Assembly (NCBI GenBank): GCA_004557455.1
Contig: SFDX01000012.1
Location: forward strand, 1 to 64,000
DNA length: 64,000 bases
Source of the DNA: Akkermansia muciniphila
Lineage (GTDB): Bacteria > Verrucomicrobiota > Verrucomicrobiia > Verrucomicrobiales > Akkermansiaceae
Direction of reading: 5' to 3'
Positions within the stretch are counted from its first letter, which is position 1. The number at the start of each line of letters is the position of its first letter. Of the stretch, positions 61,516 through 64,000 are shown in pieces. The notes beneath the pieces are model-generated. The model was not told where the DNA came from. It did not search any database and saw only the letters and a list, made by a program, of their open reading frames with translations. The translations under genes and the position numbers were made by a program.

Positions 61516-61549
61516 AAAGGCTTGCTTTTCTTAAGCAAGCCTTTATAAT
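61516..61549 (+). promoter_or_regulatory. Promoter embedded in a palindromic operator of the toxin-antitoxin operon
   Basis: A perfect 12-bp inverted repeat AAAGGCTTGCTT (61516-61527) and AAGCAAGCCTTT (61533-61544) with a 5-base loop. The -35 TTGCTT (61522-61527) is the end of the left arm, and the -10 TATAAT (61544-61549) begins at the last base of the right arm, with a 16-base spacer. A repressor on the palindrome would block RNA polymerase. Confidence 0.75.
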
Positions 61550-61559
61550 GACTCTGTCA

Positions 61560-61898
61560 ATGAAAGTACTGGCTAAGAACAATAGGATGGAAAAGATCAT
61601 GAAAACAGAAAGCGCACTCATCAGGGAGTACGGACGAGACTCCGCGAGAAAGATCATGCAGAGGATAGCCGAATTAAAGAATGCAGAAAATTTATATGAA
61701 GTAGCGAATCTCAGGTACACGGGTCTGCACCTGCTCAGCCAAGACAGGAAAGGACAATGGGCATTGAAGCTCAATGCGAACAGAAGAATGACCATTACAG
61801 CATATGAGACGCAGGAAGGAGATGAATTAAGCGGTAATGAATATCTGAAAAGCATCAAGACAGTAATCATAGAAGAACTTTGTATTGACTATCATTAA
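61560..61898 (+). CDS. HigB/RelE-family toxin
   Basis: A 112-residue mRNA-interferase-type toxin. The first 35 residues are helical and include KIMQRIAELKNAENLYEV; the core strand block LHLLSQDRKGQWALKLNANRRMTI is the HigB/RelE signature, followed by a final IKTVIIEELCIDYH strand. HigB toxins cut mRNA on the ribosome. The ATG at 61560 is preferred, since an earlier ATG at 61548 lies in the -10. Base composition is AT-richer than the housekeeping genes. The antitoxin gene begins 4 bases after its stop. Confidence 0.85.
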   Translation: MKVLAKNNRMEKIMKTESALIREYGRDSARKIMQRIAELKNAENLYEVANLRYTGLHLLSQDRKGQWALKLNANRRMTITAYETQEGDELSGNEYLKSIKTVIIEELCIDYH

Positions 61899-61902
61899 AT
61901 CT

Positions 61903-63099
61903 ATGGACACGGAACTCATACCCATCAATGACATGGAGTTTGACTACTGCACGCCCCCGGGCGAGTCGGTAGCGGAGGCTATTGAATACTTGCACATGAG
62001 CAAGAGGGAACTCGCGGAGCGAACAGGCCTCAGCACGAGCAATATAAGCAAATTGCTTGTCGGCAAATACCCACTTACGCAGGATACTGCCGAGAAGTTG
62101 GAGTATGCCACCGGTATCAATCAATCATTCTTGATGAGAATGGAGAATGAATACCGGAGTTTTCTGAAGAAGAAGGAGGAGCGGAAAAGGGAGTACAGGG
62201 ATTTCCTCACCGGGTTTCCGTATAGGGACCTGGTGGAGGCGGGGTTTTGCCGTGACACACAGGTGCAGGCGGAGCAGAGGGAGGGGTTGCTGCGCTTCTT
62301 CGGGGTGGCGGATGAGCGTGCGTATGCGGCGACGTATACGGCGAGAATAGAGGGGGCGGCGCGGGCCGGATATGCGAGGAGTTGGCAGATGAAGCCGTTC
62401 TCCGCATGGCTTCGGGTGGGTGAGATTATCGCTCGGGAGAGTGAGACGGCCCCCTTCTCCGTTGACAAGTTAAAACGGGGTGCGGCAAGCATCCGGAATC
62501 TCGCGGGGAAGTCACCGATTGAGGTGTGGGGTGAGGTGCAGAGGATTCTTGCGGGCTGCGGTGTTGTGGCGATTGTGCAAAAGCCGTTCGAGGGTTGCAG
62601 TATCTTCGGCTTGACGCGGTTCATCTCCAAGGATAAGGCAATCTTGCAGCTCTCATGCCGGATGCACCGCGTAGGGACATTTTGGTTCAGTCTGTTTCAC
62701 GGGATAGCACATTTGCTGAAGCACGAGAAGAAGGCGATCTTCATCAACGAGAAGCGCGAGGAGCCCGGTTTCCGTGAAGATCGGGCGGATGCGCTTGTGG
62801 CACAGGAGTGCGACTCGGGAGAAGACCGGACGGATGCGCGCGAGCGTGAGGCGGATGAGATGGCGCGCGATACGCTGATAGCACCGGAGAAGTGGAAAGA
62901 GTTTACGGCGCACCTCAGCGAAAAGGAGGCGATCGAGATGATCAGGGCATTTGCGGCTAAGGAAAATATATGCGCCGATGTTGTGGTCGGGCGCCTGCAG
63001 CAGGAGAAGCCGGCCGCCTGTCTTCATGTGGCGCTGAACAGTCTGACTGAGACCATCAAAGAAGATGATTTCCCCGTGACTCCTGTTCCTGTAAGATAG
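61903..63099 (+). CDS. HigA-type antitoxin with ImmA/IrrE-like domain
   Basis: A 398-residue protein. Residues about 20-75 are a XRE helix-turn-helix (MSKRELAERTGLSTSNISKLL) that should bind the palindromic operator. Residues about 170-345 resemble the ImmA/IrrE domain fused to large HigA proteins: WFSLFHGIAHLLKH, then EREADEMARDTLI. The zinc motif HExxH reads HGIAH here (His266, Gly267, His270), so the catalytic Glu is missing and peptidase activity is unlikely. Start at the ATG at 61903, 4 bases after the toxin; order toxin-antitoxin is usual for higBA. Confidence 0.85.
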   Translation: MDTELIPINDMEFDYCTPPGESVAEAIEYLHMSKRELAERTGLSTSNISKLLVGKYPLTQDTAEKLEYATGINQSFLMRMENEYRSFLKKKEERKREYRDFLTGFPYRDLVEAGFCRDTQVQAEQREGLLRFFGVADERAYAATYTARIEGAARAGYARSWQMKPFSAWLRVGEIIARESETAPFSVDKLKRGAASIRNLAGKSPIEVWGEVQRILAGCGVVAIVQKPFEGCSIFGLTRFISKDKAILQLSCRMHRVGTFWFSLFHGIAHLLKHEKKAIFINEKREEPGFREDRADALVAQECDSGEDRTDAREREADEMARDTLIAPEKWKEFTAHLSEKEAIEMIRAFAAKENICADVVVGRLQQEKPAACLHVALNSLTETIKEDDFPVTPVPVR

Positions 63100-63246
63100 A
63101 AGGCAGAGCCCGACACCCGGGATTCAGAGCGGGCAAAATACGCTTATCCCTAAAAAATGTTATAAAAATCTGCTCAGTATGTATCGCGGGATTGCTCTTC
63201 TTCAACGTTAGCCCTGCAGAATTCATGTATCTTCCGGTGTAAAAAA
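63100..63246. other. Short intergenic region
   Basis: AT-rich gap after the antitoxin gene with no clear terminator or promoter. Confidence 0.4.
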
Positions 63247-64000
63247 ATGAAACATCTTTTACTATTGTTACTGATGTCTTTGACTGCTGCCTTATCAGTA
63301 GTTTCCTGTTCGGGACATCTACGGGCAGAGAAACCGAAGCCCGTCATAGAGGATGGGGAAGTTTTTTTAGCAGCCTCCATTAAGTCGTGGTTGCTGGATT
63401 ACTCTCCGCGTCATTACTATTCTCCGGAGGCTGTATACCGCTCGGTATACAACAAATGGAATTTTGATGATAAGTATGACTTCTATGACCGTCTGTTCGA
63501 ATGGTATGACATTAAAGCCCCCAAAAAATCAATGGCGATGTCAAAGATTCCGCCCCTCGAGCTACTTCCCCCGAGAAATAGTTTCTCGAGTTCGCTCGGT
63601 AGTTTTATAGCCGATCTCCCGCTGAAGCGAATAGCAGCCGCATGCTACGGGGAGGCCCCCGGAAAAATCTATGTTCTTCCGGGTGGCTATGGATTCATCT
63701 ATTCAAAGGAAGGCGAAAAATTCGAGGAGAAACCGGGAAATATCGTTATGGGTGTACGCCCCTATCGGTTTATGACAAAAGACTCGTTGGATCTCAGCCA
63801 ACTAACCGACAACATTCTCCTTCTGTACCAACTGTACTTGGATGATAAAATTTGCATACTGAAAAGAGGGGAGGAATCATTCATAGAATGGAAAGATATT
63901 GCCTATGTAAAGTTGTCACCGAAAAACGATGCACTCGGACAGGCGCAAAGCGTGAATGTACTGAGTCAACTATACCCCGCATTAGGTTTGATTGAGATAC
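63247..64000 (+). CDS. Lipoprotein of unknown function, cut by the window end
   Basis: An open frame of 251 codons with no stop before the end of the window. It begins MKHLLLLLLMSLTAALSVV and then Ser-Cys (Cys21), a good lipobox. The mature part is rich in aromatic residues (SWLLDYSPRHYYSPEAVYR, DFYDRLFEWYD) and alternates strands and helices. No family is recognised. The region is AT-richer than the rest of the window. The ATG is preceded by an A-run. Confidence 0.75.
   Translation, partial: MKHLLLLLLMSLTAALSVVSCSGHLRAEKPKPVIEDGEVFLAASIKSWLLDYSPRHYYSPEAVYRSVYNKWNFDDKYDFYDRLFEWYDIKAPKKSMAMSKIPPLELLPPRNSFSSSLGSFIADLPLKRIAAACYGEAPGKIYVLPGGYGFIYSKEGEKFEEKPGNIVMGVRPYRFMTKDSLDLSQLTDNILLLYQLYLDDKICILKRGEESFIEWKDIAYVKLSPKNDALGQAQSVNVLSQLYPALGLIEI

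Overview
The window reads as a chromosomal segment of a GC-rich, didermic, gut-type Verrucomicrobiota bacterium, most like the Akkermansia group. The reasons are a PEP-CTERM protein with an Arg-rich tail, lysine/peptidoglycan synthesis through LL-diaminopimelate aminotransferase (dapL), a type III glutamine synthetase, a GreA-type factor fused to a very large N-terminal region as in Chlamydiae and Verrucomicrobia, lipid A genes, and many small secreted proteins and lipoproteins. Shine-Dalgarno sequences are almost absent. Taxonomy is inferred from gene content only.

Layout. 1-5 kb: a class A beta-lactamase and a two-gene operon of secreted proteins. 5-13 kb: panC, an ABC ATPase, gatB, manC, ruvX and a phosphate permease. 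13-18 kb: a secreted ankyrin-repeat protein, tRNA-Asp, a DinG-type helicase and a secreted protein. 18-21 kb: an envelope operon with two LysM lipoproteins, an L,D-transpeptidase and a membrane protein. 21-24 kb: glnN behind a sigma-54 promoter with twin upstream palindromes, then a HicB-like repressor. 24-27 kb: a large PEP-CTERM protein carrying an IdeS/Mac-like cysteine protease domain. 27-34 kb: thi4, thiE and dapL, then aroB, two M29 aminopeptidases and a metallophosphoesterase. 34-42 kb: small envelope proteins, galM, argG, glycosyl/acyl transferases of lower GC, pyrE and a NagZ-like hydrolase. 42-47 kb: pyruvate dehydrogenase E1alpha/E1beta/E2 followed by lpxI. 47-53 kb (minus strand): yraN, rnhB, a secreted protein, an NdpA-like protein, the GreA fusion and a CBM9-like protein. 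53-60 kb: rpoA, rplQ, tyrS, a secreted protein, tig and an aspartate aminotransferase. 60-64 kb: a Sel1-repeat protein, a HigB/HigA-type toxin-antitoxin pair and a lipoprotein cut by the window end.

The most general observation is promoter layout. For at least fourteen genes on both strands a TTGnnn, 16-17 bp spacer, TAnnnT promoter ends only 6-9 bases before the start codon, so the mRNAs are predicted to be leaderless. This fixes several start codons (GTG starts of thi4, the E1alpha gene and the 47757-49406 gene) and leaves no room for a TPP riboswitch in front of thi4 or thiE. The most striking single protein is the IdeS-like PEP-CTERM protein at 24487-26943.
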